Below are positions 6,535 through 7,304 of a stretch of 7,304 nt of DNA, one piece after another. The position numbers and the translations under genes were made by a program. The stretch is from Deltaproteobacteria bacterium (GTDB lineage Bacteria; Desulfobacterota; Desulfobulbia; Desulfobulbales; Desulfocapsaceae). Where the stretch lies: contig JAJYAX010000074.1 of assembly GCA_021779275.1 (NCBI GenBank), forward strand, positions 1-7,304. The letters are read 5' to 3'. Position 1 is the stretch's first letter. Each line of letters opens with the position of its first letter. Below the pieces are notes generated by a model that saw only the letters and a program-made list of their open reading frames with translations, did no database searches and had not been told where the DNA came from.

Positions 6535-6591
6535 AAAGGCTAAAGGAAGGACACTTCTCTTACGGGTGGCCGATCTTTAGCCTTTGTTTTT
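6535..6591 (+). terminator. Stem-loop terminator or attenuator between tRNA-Val and thrS
   Basis: AAAGGCTAAAG at 6535-6545 pairs perfectly with CTTTAGCCTTT at 6575-6585, and GTTTTT follows directly, giving an 11-bp Rho-independent terminator starting four bases after the tRNA CCA. The loop is unusually long (29 bases) and can hold a small inner hairpin, GAAG 6546-6549 with CTTC 6554-6557. The thrS start codon is only 16 bases after the T-run. No promoter is visible between the stem and thrS, so thrS may depend on read-through. Confidence 0.8.
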
Positions 6592-6607
6592 ATAGAGATA
6601 TCCTAAA

Positions 6608-7304
6608 ATGACCACTCTCTCTGTAACACTAGAAAACGGAGAAGCCATCCAGGTTCCCGCCTCCACGTCGGTGGGAGATGCCCTGGCCGGACTCCAATCC
6701 AACAAACAGCAGAAACGGACCATTGCTGCGAAAGTCAACAGTATTATCGTTGATTTGAGTACTCCCCTGGCCGCCGATGCCGTTATCAGCCCGATCCAGA
6801 TCGACACCGAGGAAGGACTGGCCATACTCAGGCACAGTACGGCCCATGTCATGGCCGAGGCGGTCAAGGATATCTTCGGCCCCGGTGTCAAGGTTGCCAT
6901 CGGTCCGGCCATTGAGAATGGTTTTTACTATGATTTCCTGCGTGACGAGCCATTCAGCCCCGAGGATTTCGAGAAGATCGAGAAACGGATGGGCGAGATT
7001 GTGGCCGGCGCCACAGCCTTTGTCCGCATGGAGGTATCAAGCGCCTCCGCCATTGAGACCTTTGCAGCCGACGGGGAAAAATACAAGGTCGAGCTGATCC
7101 AGGATCTGGCAGTCGAGACCGTCTCTCTCTACAAGCAGGGCGGCTTCACCGATCTCTGCCGTGGCCCCCATCTGCCGAACACCAGCTTTATCAAGGCCTT
7201 CAAACTTCTCCGGGTCGCCGGCGCCTACTGGCGGGGCGATGAAAAAAGGGATGTCCTGCAGCGCATCTACGGGACCGCCTTTTTCGACCAGAAGGACCTG
7301 AAAA
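6608..7304 (+). CDS. thrS: Threonyl-tRNA synthetase, N-terminal part (cut by window edge)
   Basis: Threonyl-tRNA synthetase attaches threonine to tRNA-Thr and removes mischarged serine. The frame is open from ATG 6608 to the window end, giving 232 of roughly 640 residues. Residues 1-64 form the TGS domain. The editing (second additional) domain follows, with HSTAH (H76, H80) matching the HxxxH zinc/editing motif and TDLCRGPHLP holding the paired D182, C184 and H188. GAYWRGDEKRDVLQRIYGTAF (205-225) is the conserved link toward the catalytic core, which lies beyond the window. The ribosome site is weak: only GAG at 6595-6597, before the ATG. Many bacteria have infC, rpmI and rplT next, but that cannot be seen here. 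The long leader operator known for E. coli thrS has no obvious counterpart in the short gap after the terminator. Confidence 0.97.
   Translation, partial: MTTLSVTLENGEAIQVPASTSVGDALAGLQSNKQQKRTIAAKVNSIIVDLSTPLAADAVISPIQIDTEEGLAILRHSTAHVMAEAVKDIFGPGVKVAIGPAIENGFYYDFLRDEPFSPEDFEKIEKRMGEIVAGATAFVRMEVSSASAIETFAADGEKYKVELIQDLAVETVSLYKQGGFTDLCRGPHLPNTSFIKAFKLLRVAGAYWRGDEKRDVLQRIYGTAFFDQKDLK

Noticed and set aside
6563..6574. ACGGGTGGCC in the terminator loop resembling the T-box sequence (AGGGTGGNACC) before an aminoacyl-tRNA synthetase gene.
   Set aside because: The match is partial, it lies in the loop of a terminator, and there is no room for a T-box stem I because the tRNA gene ends four bases before the stem.
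6368..6580. A 70-codon frame spanning the tRNA-Val gene.
   Set aside because: It runs through the promoter, the tRNA and into the terminator stem; it cannot be a real protein gene together with these.

Overview
The window looks like a chromosomal housekeeping segment from a moderately GC-rich Gram-negative bacterium. It most resembles a Desulfobacterota (former Deltaproteobacteria) genome, possibly of the Desulfobulbales type. That assignment is an inference from gene order (small SRP RNA, dnaX, ybaB, recR, tRNA, thrS), the PilR/PilS-type regulators and the long Pro/Ala linker in DnaX; no marker gene settles it. All genes lie on the + strand. There is no insertion sequence, CRISPR array, phage gene or other mobile element that I can see.

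Layout. (1) 108-1484 and 1491-3272: a two-gene operon with a PilR/NtrC-class sigma-54-dependent response regulator followed six bases later by its membrane PAS histidine kinase (PilS-like). (2) 3273-3407: a non-coding stretch with a perfect extended -10 promoter (TGC-TATAAT) and a nested hairpin, leading into (3) 3408-3506: ffs, the 4.5S-type signal recognition particle RNA, whose closing stem runs into a T-tract. (4) 3562-6329: dnaX, ybaB (ebfC) and recR, the widely conserved DNA replication/repair cluster, closely spaced. (5) 6387-6591: a sigma-70-like promoter, a complete tRNA-Val (anticodon GAC, CCA encoded) and an 11-bp stem with T-run terminator. (6) 6608 to the window edge: the first 232 codons of thrS (threonyl-tRNA synthetase).

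How they work together. The kinase and regulator form one phosphorelay that would activate sigma-54 promoters, by homology those of pilin or surface genes, although no pilus gene is in the window. DnaX loads the sliding clamp and bridges the replisome, while RecR (with RecO/RecF) handles gapped DNA; YbaB is a small DNA-binding protein that travels with them. ffs RNA, tRNA-Val and ThrRS belong to protein synthesis and export.

I did not find a novel system. The points most worth a second look are in the non-coding gaps: the promoter and structured leader upstream of ffs, and the terminator-like element wedged between tRNA-Val and thrS with no separate thrS promoter visible, which could act as an attenuator.
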